Positions 23,394-34,385 of a stretch of DNA of 64,000 nt are shown piece by piece. Every line of letters starts with the position of its first letter. Within the stretch, counting starts at the first letter, position 1. The position numbers were made by a program, and so were the translations under genes. The notes beneath the pieces were generated by a model. The model saw only the letters and a list, made by a program, of their open reading frames with translations, had not been told where the DNA came from and did no database searches. Source of the stretch: Paramecium pentaurelia (lineage: Eukaryota; Ciliophora; Oligohymenophorea; Peniculida; Parameciidae); assembly GCA_905183005.1 (NCBI GenBank), contig CAJJDO010000008.1, forward strand, positions 870,927-934,926. The letters are read 5' to 3'.

Positions 23394-25031
23394 ATGCCTC
23401 GCTCAAGCAAAGTTTCTAACAGATCATTTTCTCATGGAAAACAAGGTTAGTTAAATGAACCAATCATTATTACATTATAAAGAGAGATTGATAATTACAC
23501 TAGAAAAGTAGAAATTGAAAGAAGGTTTCATTTAATAGATGCATTATTTTAGAAAGCTTTTTAATTTAGAATAATAGCACAGATAATTATAAGAAGAAGT
23601 AAAAAATAAAGTATAATCTGTGAAAAAATTGAAAATGGATTCAATAAAAAAGGTTTTGAATAAAGATTAGGCAGAATCAAAAAGTCTATAATTTTAAATT
23701 GATTAAGTAATTCATAATAAAAAATTTAGTTTGATAAAAAATTATGTAAGTCTGTAGCAAATATTGACATTATGAAATCAAATATTGATATAATAAGAAA
23801 AGAACGAAATTAACTGTTATAAGCAATGAAAGAAATTCAATAGTCTCATGAGTAAATTCATAGTAGATTAATCTCAACATAATCATAGGCTTAAAGAAAG
23901 GTTCATGATGCTTGTAATAATAATTAGAAATATTGTTAGAAATTACTTAATAATAAATGTTTGATTTGAAAACAAAAAATGAAATTGATAAAAGTGAATT
24001 TTAAGAAAAATTTGATAGACTAAAAGCTGAATTAAAAGAAAAATAAGAAAAATAAAATGAAAAAGATAAAATATCTAAAACTAATAGACTCAAAGCTACA
24101 AATTATTCTACTTTTGATACTGGAACTTTATTAAAAAGAAGATTATAAAGAATTATTGCTAATAATAAAGAAAAAGTTAAAATGATTGATACATATTAAA
24201 GAAATATGAGAATTGTAGATGAAGCATTTAATTAAATAAAAGAAGCAACTGGATTAACTGATATAGAAGAAATTAAAAATAATTTTATTAAAAGTGAAGA
24301 ATAGAACTATTCATTATGGACATATGTAGATGTACTAAACTAAGAAATAGATGCTTTAGAAGATGCTAATGAAGAATTAAAAGAAAAGTGTGAAATATAA
24401 GAAAAAGAAAATGCTGAAAGATAGAGAATTTTATAAGCAACCCCAGATGGTGAAAGAAAAAGAAAATAAATTTAAAGGATTATTGATTAAAAGTAAATAT
24501 ATATTAAATATTAAAGATAAAATGAGATTGATCAATTTGGTAATAAATTATCTTAAATCTAACCAATTATAGAGAATATATTATAAAAAATGATTAAGAC
24601 TAAATTTAATCTTGATCCAACTAGAGTTTATACATTTTAAGGTGGATTTTAATTAAATGAATCTAATATTGATTAATATTTAGGTGAAATATTTTAATTT
24701 TATTATTAGCTGAATTGGAAGGTTATATAAATATGTTAGTATTATATAAATCAAATAAAAATAAAAGAGATGGATTAAATTAAAATAAATTTATAACTGG
24801 ATTATTATTAGAAGAAATACCAACAAAAGAATTTAAATCAAAATAATAATTAAATTAAACATCAGTATTACCATCTTAGGGAAATGAAGAAGGTTCAGAC
24901 TTTTAAAAGTTTTTAAATTATAATGAATTTCATGAAATGGCTTAATTAGCCCTAAAAGAGGCTGAAGGATAAAGTATTAAATTACATTATTTAATGTAGA
25001 TTTTGCATCAACAAAGAAGAATAAAAAATGA
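23394..25031 (+). CDS. Outer dynein arm docking complex protein (CCDC63/CCDC114-like)
   Basis: 493 aa after six introns: 23525-23552, 23707-23729, 23863-23888, 23901-23927, 24684-24709 and 24974-24999 (23-28 nt). Exon 4, between the third and fourth introns, is only 12 nt long (23889-23900). The sequence is coiled coil, with the family core STFDTGTLLKRRLQRIIANN, EEIKNNFIKSEEQNYSLWTY and VDVLNQEIDALEDANEEL, followed by a less regular tail ending NFASTKKNKK. These are hallmarks of the ODA-DC subunits that bind the doublet microtubule and position outer-arm dynein every 24 nm. N-terminus MPRSSKVSNRSFSHGKQG. It is divergent from its left neighbour. Assignment to the family is firm; which docking subunit is not settled. 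Confidence 0.9.
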
Positions 25032-25086
25032 ATTTTTTTCTATACAATTTATAAATATAACATATATATGTTAACACTATTAAATA

Positions 25087-26800
25087 TCACATCATAAGTG
25101 GTTTTTGACTATTTTACATTTTATCGAAATCATTTTATGTCATACTATTTGATGTATATTCAGAATTCTTTGATATAAGAAAATAATTACATTTAAGACA
25201 GATCGTGAACTATTCTATTTAATAACTGTAGTTTAAGTTACTATTTTCTATTGACTATATTATTTCTATAATGATTCATATTCTGCTTCTTTAACCATTA
25301 ATTTTTCTTAACATGCATGATATGTATCATTTAATTCCTTAAACTTTTATTTCCATATTTTAGCTTCTTCCTCAAATGTTTTAACTGATTAAGTTGTTGT
25401 GATCTCTTCACTCAATTAATCTACTTGTTAATAGAGTTCATTTAATTCCATTTATAATTTTGATATTGTGTCATCTTTATCATTACATAAATCTTAGATA
25501 TGCTATTTCTCAATTTTAAGTTAATTTATTTCCATTCTTAACTTTTCAATTAAATCATCCTTTGAATTCATATTTAATTATTAGCTATTTATTGTTTACT
25601 AAAGAGAATTCAATTTAAATTATAACTCAGATATTATCTATTAAGAAGCATTCTTTCCAGATTCTTATTTTATAATAAATAGTTACATGCATCTAAATTA
25701 TATTATTCAGAACTTGATTTTAATTATTATTTTAATTTCATTATGATTTCATCCTTTCCATTTAAAATAGTCATATTCTATTGAAGTTCAGATTTTAATT
25801 AAAAATTTTCCAATTTATATTTCTCTACCATTTCTTAAACTGATTTCAAATCAAATTATAAATTAACAATTGTTTATTGTAAAGTTGTAATTTTTATGTT
25901 TAATTCTGATGTCACCATATTAGATGCACTTCTACTTTGTTCTAAAATATATTGAAATTTTATACTGCTTTCAAATTCAATTTATTCCCTAGCATTTTAT
26001 AATTGTTGCTTCAATAAAGTTATTTATGTATCTCTATCTTCCAATTGAGTTTTCACTCTAAAAAGTTCAGTTTATAAATCAATAATTGTCTAACTATCAT
26101 TATTGTTTGATGCTCTTAATTCATAGTTTTCTGATTAAATAATTGCTTAATTTTTTGTTTCAAGCATTTACTCTATTCCTCTCATTCTTTTACTCCACAT
26201 TTCTTCAAACTTTATTAAGTCAACCACTTTAATTGGATTATCGATTATTGTTTATTAATAAATTGGTTCAACATGAGGCATATACACTGGAGGATAGTAC
26301 TCAACAAATGCAGGTCTTGAAAGTGAAAAGCTCTTATTAGATTTGTGAGATAAGGGACCTTGGGGAGATGAAGTGATATAATTTCTTAATGATCTTGGTC
26401 CCTCTACTCTAATTTATTATGATTATTGTAGTGTCTATTATTAAGGAGGCACAATTATATTACTTACAGATATTTGTGCTTCAGCCTAAAATATAATATT
26501 TTAAGTACTTATTAATGTATTGATCTTGTCGATACTTAATTGACTCTCACTGATCTTATCGATTAGAAAGACTACTATTAAGTAACCATATTTTGTTATT
26601 TAGTTGTGGTTTGTACTTTTAAGTTTTAGGACTAATTTTGCTAGTATTTAAGACTACTGTACTTAATGTTAAGAAGAGTTTAATTGCTAGTAATTGTGGA
26701 ACGCATTAGCTTGTTTTGGGTTAGACTTCACATCTTAGGACATCCTAGATTATCCAACATTGTATGATCCCTTTTATCTTAATGGTGAGTAATTCATCAT
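25087..26800 (-). CDS. Coiled-coil protein, paralogue of 20791-22223 (about 555 aa)
   Basis: Introns at 25664-25686 (23 nt) and probably 25168-25190 (23 nt). With the latter the protein ends ...QNSQKPLMM; without it, it would end at a TGA at 25140-25142. The N-terminal 200 residues are Ser/Gln/Pro-rich, including GPRSLRNYITSSPQGPLSH and PAFVEYYPPVYMPHVEP. A 270-residue coiled coil starts near MWSKRMRGIEQMLETKNQ. It finishes in EEEAKIWKQKFKELNDTYHA then CQEKLMVKEAEYESLQK, which matches the end of the coil in the 20.8-kb gene. The segment read as LIVVFLIDK (about 26540-26580) is unusually hydrophobic; a 21-nt intron there is possible and would not change the frame. A cytoskeletal fibre protein is inferred. 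Confidence 0.75.
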
Positions 26801-27419
26801 TTATAAGGTTAAATAAATTTATTTATAAAATAAATTTCATCTCCTACCAGATTTATATTAAAACATTCAGTTTTTTCAAGGGAACTTATTAACTATCATA
26901 AAAATTAAATCACATTTAAAATGGTAAAATATGCTAAAAAATTTATACTAAATATATACATAATGCAATAAAATTTTAATTATTCATAAAATTTCAGACT
27001 ATTGTTAGATAAGGAGTAATGATATTTGACAACTTAATGATTTCTACTTCTCATAATAAACTTAACATTTAAATAATAAGAAAAATTTAGAACTATTAAC
27101 TTAAATTAAATTCATATATTTGAATATAATTATTTGTTATCTCCTATAGAATATTAAAGACCTCCTCCTTATAAAATTATATGATCAGATTCAAATTGTT
27201 AATCTTTTTAGAAGTTTAAGATTAATTTTTAATACAAAATATTCTGGTATTCTAGAAATTACTATTTATTTCAAAATCTATATAATTTATACATGGATGT
27301 TAAAAAAAGAACAAATATTAGGTAATATACTCTATAATGAAAGAATGTTAGTTATAGAAGTGTGAGAATCATATTAATAATCATTAAAATTAAAATTTTA
27401 TATCTAATTTCTAAAATAA
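26801..27419. other. AT-rich divergent intergenic region
   Basis: About 620 bases between the divergent coiled-coil and UBC13 genes. No exon, RNA gene or long repeat seen. Confidence 0.5.
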
Positions 27420-27924
27420 ATGGCATAGCCAACTCCAAGAATCATAAAAGAGACTCAAAATTTAGCAAAAGATAAGGTTCAAGGTATTGAAGTAACTCCT
27501 GATCCTGGAAATTTCAAACATTTTTATGTAATAATTACTGGACCTCCCAATACTCCTTATGAAGGAGGGGTTTTTGATGTTGAATTATTATTACCAGATG
27601 ATTACCCTATGGTATACTAATTGAATGTATTTTAGTCACCACCAAAATGTGTATTCAATACAAAGATCTATCATCCAAATATTGACAATTTAGGTAGAAT
27701 TTGTTTGGATGTGTTAAAAGATAAATGGTCTCCTGCATTATAAATAAGATCAATTTTACTCTCAATATAGGTGTTACTAAGCTCACCTAATCCTGTACTA
27801 TAATTTTCTATATCTTAAGGATGATCCCTTAAATAATGAAGCAGCCAATTTATGGAAAGCAAATGAAGCCTAAGCATTAATGAAAGCTAAAGAATACACA
27901 TTGAAATATGCAAAAAAACATTGA
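27420..27924 (+). CDS. UBE2N: Ubiquitin-conjugating enzyme E2 N (UBC13)
   Basis: 151 aa with introns 27612-27635 (24 nt) and 27795-27819 (25 nt). The UBC fold is intact: IIKETQNLAKDKVQGIEVTP, YVIITGPPNTPYEGGVFDVE, IYHPNIDNLGRICLDVLKDK and WSPALQIRSILLSIQVLLSS. The HPN motif is present and the catalytic cysteine is residue 87, as in human UBE2N. The DKWSPALQIR segment is typical of UBC13, which with a UEV partner makes Lys63-linked chains in DNA damage tolerance and signalling. The UEV partner is not in this window. Confidence 0.95.
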
Positions 27925-28083
27925 TATGTTTGATTTATTGGAATATAAATATATATTTGATATTCTTTAATTAATTGATATCAATTTAGATATAAATATA
28001 GTTTGTAATATAAAATTATATATGAATTCAATAATATAAGTTAATTATTGGAGGAATTTCATTCATTATTAAATTTATTGAAT

Positions 28084-29666
28084 ATGAATCATTAAAATTT
28101 CCTTCAAACAGCCCTCACTAGATTTAGAATGGCTGCTATAAATGAGAAGGTAAATTCAGATCAAGTAGTTACTATTTTACAAAGTTTAAATTATAATCAG
28201 TCATAGATTAATTCTATTGTTTCATAGATCACATCTGAAATAGGTATTAGCATCATCTAAATAGACATTAATTAGTTTCAATAATTGCTCTAACCCATAG
28301 AATAAGAAATCCCAATGTAAAAACTCACATCCGAATAAATTTATGCAATATATGCAGAATTTCGATAAGCCTTGCATTTTTAGAACATAGAAAAGGTTAA
28401 GCAAATATTAAGTATTCCAATTGATTTGATTTAACTTAGCTACTTATCAAAAGGATATTGATCTAGTGAATCGAATTGATCCATAGACTCGATAAATTTC
28501 AACATTTATAGCAATACAAGGTTCAGATGAAGATGTTTCATTGCAATTATTAAAGTACTTGTGTGAATTAGGAGCAAATATAAATTATAAAGATAACCTA
28601 AAATAATCCATCCTTTTTTATGTTTGTAGAGATGGAAGGACAAAATTATTTGATTTTTTGATATCATAAGGAATCAATATTTCTGATACTGATTCTTATG
28701 GATAAACTCCTTTATTTTATGCTTCTAGAGAAAATAGAATTGACATTATTTCAAAGTGATCTTTATATTCAAATATTTAGATTTATTAAATTAGGCATTG
28801 ATGTAGCACATTTGGATACATTATCATGTTAGACAGCCTTATTTTATGCAGCAAGTAAAGGACATTATGAGGCTTGTAGATTATTGATAGATGTAAAAAA
28901 ATTGTCAATAATTTTAGGCTGGATGTCCAATTAACCATCAAGATAATAAAAAGAAAACAGCCCTATACTTTGCTAAACAATCCTAGAAAAAAGAAGTTAT
29001 TGATTTGATTACTGCTAGTATGCAAAAATAAAAGGAAGATGTTCATGTAAAAAAGGAAGAGAGTGTTAAAGGAGGGGAATAGAAATAGAATAAGAAAAAG
29101 TAAAAAGAAGTTCCAAAATAGTAATATAAAATTTTACATACTGATGACAAAGGATAACAAAGAGAATTAACAAATGAAGATTTTCAACAATTTTAAATTT
29201 AATATCCTGAAATAGCATCTCTTATATTAAATGCAGATGATTTTATTGATGAAAATATGATAAATTAATGCAAAGAAGATGAAACTTGGGAAAAATAGGC
29301 CAAAAAAATAATAGGTATATTTTGTTAATTATGAATTAAAAGCATAAATTTGGAAGGCAAAAGGAGCGTACTTTTTCCATAAACCAGTTGATTAAAAAGA
29401 ATTTCATATTACTGATTACTTTGATATTGTTAAAAAACCAATGGATTTTGGGACAATTAAAGTAAATATATATTACAAATAAATAGAATAAATTAAATGT
29501 TAATGCATATAAAAATTTTAGAGAATTTCACTCAGATATGATATTAGTCTTTGATAATTGTGGACTTTATAATGGAACTTAAAGTGCTATTGGTTAAATT
29601 GGAGTTAATATAAGAAATGAGTATTTGAGTTTAATTGAATAGAATGGGTTAAATAAATATTTGTGA
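28084..29666 (+). CDS. Ankyrin-repeat bromodomain protein (483 aa)
   Basis: Five introns: 28412-28439, 28756-28780, 28893-28917, 29315-29342 and 29462-29486. Residues about 100-270 contain ankyrin repeats, e.g. LLKYLCELGANINYKDN, DTDSYGQTPLFYASREN and CQTALFYAASKGHYEACRLL, then NKKKTALYFAKQ. A Lys/Gln-rich linker follows. The C-terminal 110 residues are a bromodomain: ARGA-like AKGAYFFHKPVDQKEFH, DYFDIVKKPMDFGTIKNKL, and DMILVFDNCGLYNG with the acetyl-lysine-binding Asn in NCGLYN. The N-to-C order ankyrin then bromodomain is that of the BDP1 chromatin readers of apicomplexans, so an acetyl-histone reader in transcription is inferred. The start could instead be the in-frame ATG at 28129. Confidence 0.9.
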
Positions 29667-29736
29667 ATTATTTTTACATGTTTGGGTATGAAAATTAAAA
29701 AAAAAAATTATAAAAAATCAAAGATTGCTAAAGTAC

Positions 29737-30432
29737 TCAATTAGAGGCTTTTTATTTTCTTCTTTCACATATCAAATCAAATAAGGACTTTTATTGATAA
29801 GATCCGGGACCAGGTATTTATTCATTAAATGTTTGTTTTGGTCTTTCTCCTATACCAAAGGATATATGATTAAATCGTTAATTCAATATTAAAGCTTCTT
29901 TTGGATTGTATGTAACAAAGATGCTTATTATTTGGGTAATATTTATTTATCACTAAACATTTTTTATATAAAGATACATTATTTTTCCATATATACTAAA
30001 TTATGGAGTTTTTGATTGTAGTTTGTATTAATATTATCCAGGACCTGGGACTTCTTAACGATCATTTTAGACTAACTTATTTCCAAATGAAAATGATTTT
30101 GTATTTGGAGAAATCTTTAATGAATAATCCCCAGGAGCTGGATTTAATTTATCTCTTCTTTCCAAGTCCAAAGGTTTAATAAGTTTTGTACCAAATCCAA
30201 AAGATGTTGATCTTTTAGTTTTTGTATCACTTAATAAGATCATCTTAGGTGTTGATTCTCTAGAAACTGAAGGAAATCGTTTAGCTTTTGGAAAAGAATG
30301 ATGTTCATGTGTTTATAACAAAATGCTTGAGCTTAATTAATTTGGTTCACTAAATTATCCATTAATTCGTTTATTGTTACTTTATAATTTCTAGTAGGAC
30401 AAAATTCGATTACGAAATTTAGCAGTATTCAT
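29737..30432 (-). CDS. SHIPPO / sperm-tail PG-rich repeat protein (about 221 aa)
   Basis: Contains STPG/SHIPPO units, pattern PGPGxY: NPAPGDYSLK, EVPGPGQYQYKLQ and QIPGPGSYQQKSLF, each followed by a strand such as FSFGNKL or SISFGIGER-like sequence. Proteins with these repeats line the inside or seams of ciliary doublet microtubules. N-terminus MNTAKFRNRILSYQ is basic. A 30-nt intron is placed at 29924-29953 to connect the reading frames; the region 29925-30010 allows other splicing choices, including a 55-nt intron, so the middle of the protein is uncertain. Stop TGA at 29737-29739, 70 bases from the stop of the convergent bromodomain gene. Confidence 0.75.
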
Positions 30433-30552
30433 AAAATGAATAATAATTTATTTTTGTAGAAACTAATAAATTTATTATATAATATAAATTCTTAATTAAG
30501 ATAAGAAGAATTCACTAAATACAAAATACTTACTTAATATTAAATATAAAAC

Positions 30553-32050
30553 TCAACTAATATATTTATCTGCTTATTATTCTAAGATTTTAGCACTTTA
30601 TTTTGCATGTAAGAATAATTCATGAACTTCCTATATATCCTATATGGCAATTTCATCTCTACCAGAAGTTTAAGCTAATATATTGGCAGGAGTTAACAAT
30701 AAGATAGCAAATCTAAATTGATATATTATTATTAAATACCTTAAAGAAGATTGATTACCAATGTTACTCAACTCTTACAGTGCTTCTTCTGTTATCTTAA
30801 GTCCTTCAGTTTAGCCTCTAATTGCTAATATTTTAATGATGTCTTCTAAGTTATATGGAGTAGTTCTTATAATCAATAATCTTAATATAATAAATATTTT
30901 AATACCTGTCTAAGAGATCTACTGGTAATCCATGAGGACTATTGATATCAGTACCTCTAATTTAAGAATAACCTCTATTAGTAGCTAATACTACAATTGG
31001 AGCTAAAGTAGATTCTAAAGCTCTATTTAAAAATGTGAATGCTTCTATATCAAGCATATGACATTCATCAATAAACAAAACTCCAGGTACTAATTCTGCG
31101 ACTCCTTAGTCTATATATTTGCTGACTACTTTATTAATTTCTCCTCTTAACTTGTCTGTAATATCTGTTTTTTTCTTTTTATTCATTTGATTCATAAGAG
31201 ATACGAAATCATGGCCTCCTTAAGGTTTTGCATTCGCAACATCTAAATCATGTAAAGTCACATCTTGGACAATCTCTTTCTTTTTATGAACATCTCCTTT
31301 AGGTAATGGAACATATTCTTCTGCCTCCAAATCATATTCACTATTATAAACATCACACCTTCCTACTCTTTTGACATTTCCACTATTAGCTTCTATATAA
31401 ATAACATCTCCAATAGTGACTTTTTCTCTTGTTAAATTTTCATGAATAGATGGATCTAATTTTAATGTTTTAGATCCTTTAGATGTTTTCAAAGTTATTA
31501 CTACAGCTGATACTACCTTTCCATAACTAATTTATTGATTATATATCTATACCCTGTCTAATCATCTTTTTCTTCTGTTTTTAATTCAATAACTTCTCCT
31601 TCCCAAACTTCTTTAGTTTCCTTAATTCTTAAACCAATAGCTCTTCTAAAATTCTCCATAAGTATTTCTGTTTTTTTAACCTCAGCAGAATAAACTTCTG
31701 AGCCAACCATTGGGTAAAATGGAACTTTAGATCCTAATTCTTAGGCTATTGCTAATGCTATGGCTGTTTTTCCAGTTCCTGGTGGTCCTGCCATTAATAA
31801 TGCTCTTCCTGCAAGTTTTTTAGATTTAACCATATCTACAAATATTCCTGCTGCCTTTTCATAAAATCTTTTGCTTTAAATACCTCTCTTGCTATTTATT
31901 ATCCAACCATACCAGATGCATTTTCTAATGCAGTTCCATCTTCCTACAATCCCAATCCTTTTATATGACTATGGTGTGCAATTCTTTAGGTTTTGGTTGT
32001 AGATTTCACTTCTTCTATCTACTATAATACTCATTTTATACTTTCATCAT
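30553..32050 (-). CDS. RUVBL1: RuvB-like AAA+ ATPase 1 (pontin)
   Basis: 456 aa, the same as human RUVBL1, after five introns: 32022-32041 (20 nt), 31855-31883 (29), 31527-31552 (26), 30881-30905 (25) and 30713-30739 (27). It opens MMKQIEEVKSTTKTQRIAHH. Walker A is AGPPGTGKTAIALAIAQELG; Walker B is LFIDECHMLD, with Cys where most have Val; sensor ATNRG and the LDRLLIIRTTPY arginine-finger region are present, as is SSLRFAILLLTPANILA. RUVBL1/2 hexamers serve INO80/SWR1 remodelling and, through R2TP, snoRNP and dynein-arm assembly. The first intron separates just two Met-Lys codons from the rest; without it the start is out of frame, so this intron decides the start codon. Confidence 0.97.
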
Positions 32051-32081
32051 GTTTTTAAAAATTAATTTATTTATTAATTAA

Positions 32082-33539
32082 TCACTCATCACTAATCAAT
32101 TCTATAATATCCTAGATGTGCATTTAATTTGATATGAAAACATGTTTAAATGCTTATTAATCAAAATAAGTATCATTTTCATCACTAATTACTTTCGAAA
32201 GTTTAAAGTTTTATATCAACTCTTGATAGATTGGTTTAATTGTTGGATGTTTCTCTTAGAATTATTCACAAAGTATTCTATTAATATTTATAAACTCTCT
32301 ATTGGTTACTTTCAATTATTTATCTGGGTCATAAAACTAAATTTATTAATTAATTGACTTACATTCAATACACTATCTATCATTTCTTTTAAATTTGCTT
32401 TTTTGTTAATGAAAACTCTTATAAAATGACAAAATTATTTGTATGACACTCTTTCATCATTATTAAAAGGACTTAAATCAAAACTTAATAATAATCTATC
32501 ACCTATTATTGGTTTCTTTAAACATTTGAAATTATCTTTTAGAGATAGAATTGTCATTCCTTTAGTTTTGTAGAGATGTAAAAAAGAATTAATTTTTGGA
32601 CTGATCTATAAATAATAATAATTTACTCAAATTTATAAAATTTCATTGGTTATGGTAATTCTGTAATTTATGAAGAATTATCCTATGATTAAAATTATAT
32701 CATAGATCTCTTTAATGATTCTACACTATTATTAACCTAGTTTTTTTGAAAAGTAAATTTAGGAATCAATTCACATTTTGAGCATTAAGATGGTTCTTAA
32801 CCAATTGATTGTCTTGTCCATCTATTTAAAATATATTATTATGATGGAAATTTTATTTAAAGTGGATTTGTTGATCCTTCAACAATATATTTTTGTATAT
32901 CTTATTTAAGAGTATCTTCCATGGACTTCATTTTTATTAATGTTTCTTAAGATTGTTCATTTTCCAATTATAACTTAGCTATATATATTGTTTCTAAACA
33001 ACTTGATGGTCCTTAAGGCTTTCTTGCCTTTATTAGATGATCTGAAGTATAATTACTCCTCTTGATCTAAAGACTAAAGCTCATAATATCAACAAATACT
33101 TATTCACATTTAATTTCTTATGCAATATATTTTTATCCCATATACCAATAATTTTACCTAATTTATATGTTCCTTCTAAATACTCCTCCACATTAATTTA
33201 TCCAGGAGGTCTTTAATATTTGTAGTTCTTATATGGTAAATTGAATAAGTTATAATATTCAGGAGGTCTTTCAGGTATATCTGCTTATGTTTTAGGTCTA
33301 TCTTACAAAGTAAGAAGAACTTTTTTTTCTATTGTTTAATTAGCACTTTATTTTTTTATTGGACTGCTTTCAGATTTCCTGAATTTACAATCAGAACTTG
33401 ATGGGAATCTCTATCTGGTTTTTAATATTCTCCTGAAATGATTATATTCTCCAGGCTAATTAAGGTGAAATCATTATGTTACTGTTTTACTTTATCTATT
33501 TGAATGTACTGTACTGGGAGTTTACACAATTGCAATCAT
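32082..33539 (-). CDS. EF-hand protein of unknown role (452 aa)
   Basis: Four introns: 33456-33482 (27 nt), 33080-33099 (20), 32601-32626 (26) and 32337-32362 (26). The N-terminal 130 residues are basic and Pro-rich (RPPEYYNLFNLPYKNYK). A short coil follows (YIAKLQLENEQSQETLIKMK). A CxxC-containing stretch PSQCSKCELIPKF may be a zinc ribbon half-site. The C-terminal half has EF-hand-like helices: LLSFDLSPFNNDERVSYKQF, and NFYDPDKQLKVTNREFI with the loop DPDKQLKVTNRE, a degenerate but plausible Ca-binding loop. Its stop lies 31 bases from the RUVBL1 start. A calcium-sensing role in the cilium or cortex is possible; no orthologue recognised. Confidence 0.7.
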
Positions 33540-33602
33540 TCTTGTTAATAATTATTATTATCTCAACAAATTAAGTTTAACATAATTTGTATAAATTTAA
33601 TT

Positions 33603-33901
33603 ATGAATATTGTGAAGACAATTAGATAGGCATTCTAATTTTCAAGAGTCAGATACTTTGTCTAATAGAAGGACCCAAGAATTAATGCTGATTATCTTGA
33701 CTCTAAAGAAACTAAAATACCTAATATTTGTTCAAACCCAGAAAAAATTAATGAAGAAGGTGAATATTGCAAAGTTACAGTATAAGGAAAAGAAGTCAAA
33801 TCATAAGAAAAGTAAATTTGATTTAATAATCACATAGATTAAGAATTAAAGCAAAACTTAAAAACTGTAAAGAAATTAATGGAGTCATTGCATATATTTG
33901 A
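33603..33901 (+). CDS. Small protein, possibly mitochondrial (90 aa)
   Basis: Two exons around a 26-nt intron (33812-33837). The N-terminus MNIVKTIRQAFQFSRVRYF is basic and amphipathic without acidic residues, like a mitochondrial presequence. The rest is charged (QQKDPRINADYLDSKETK, IPNICSNPEKINEEGEYC). Two Cys residues lie 17 positions apart (ICSNP and YCKV). It is divergent from the EF-hand gene, with 63 bases between starts. Family unknown. Confidence 0.6.
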
Positions 33902-34245
33902 TGCTGATTATATAAAAAGTCATTAAACATACCCTTTATATAAATAGTTTAATGTTAATAACAAAATAATTAAGAATATCTATCTTTCATTTAAAAGATT
34001 ATAAGAATAATAATATAAAATTGCAATATATTTGTTTTGAATGATTTTATGAGAATTATTTTATATTCTGTGTCTTTCCTTTTATGCTTCTTAAGTCTTT
34101 TATTATCAAAATCTTAATTAACATATGACCATAACAAACTTAATTTTCTTAGATTATAAGTCTTCTTCTTCTATTAATTAAAATAACATCTAATACAATA
34201 GTCAAAATGAATAAAGATAAAATCTTCATTTATATAATTAGACAT
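33801..34245 (-). CDS. Doubtful minus-strand ORF (148 codons)
   Basis: Under the ciliate code an ATG at 34243-34245 opens a TGA-free frame to 33801-33803, beginning MSNYINEDFIFIHFDYCIRC. Its first 75 codons have a protein-like, Lys-rich look (TYNLRKLSLLWSYVNQDFDN). The rest is Ile/Leu-rich and overlaps the plus-strand gene at 33603-33901 antisense. Overlap is rare in Paramecium, so this may be chance, or a gene whose real 3' end lies further upstream through an unseen intron. Confidence 0.2.
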
Positions 34246-34385
34246 GTTTCTTTGAGCTTTATTATAAAGTATATTTATTGAGATAATTTTTTATTTAATA
34301 ACCTAATAATCCCTTGATAATTAGGGTATTTAGAATTAGATAATAAACTTATAAACAAATTATTTGATTAATTTAAAATAAAAAA

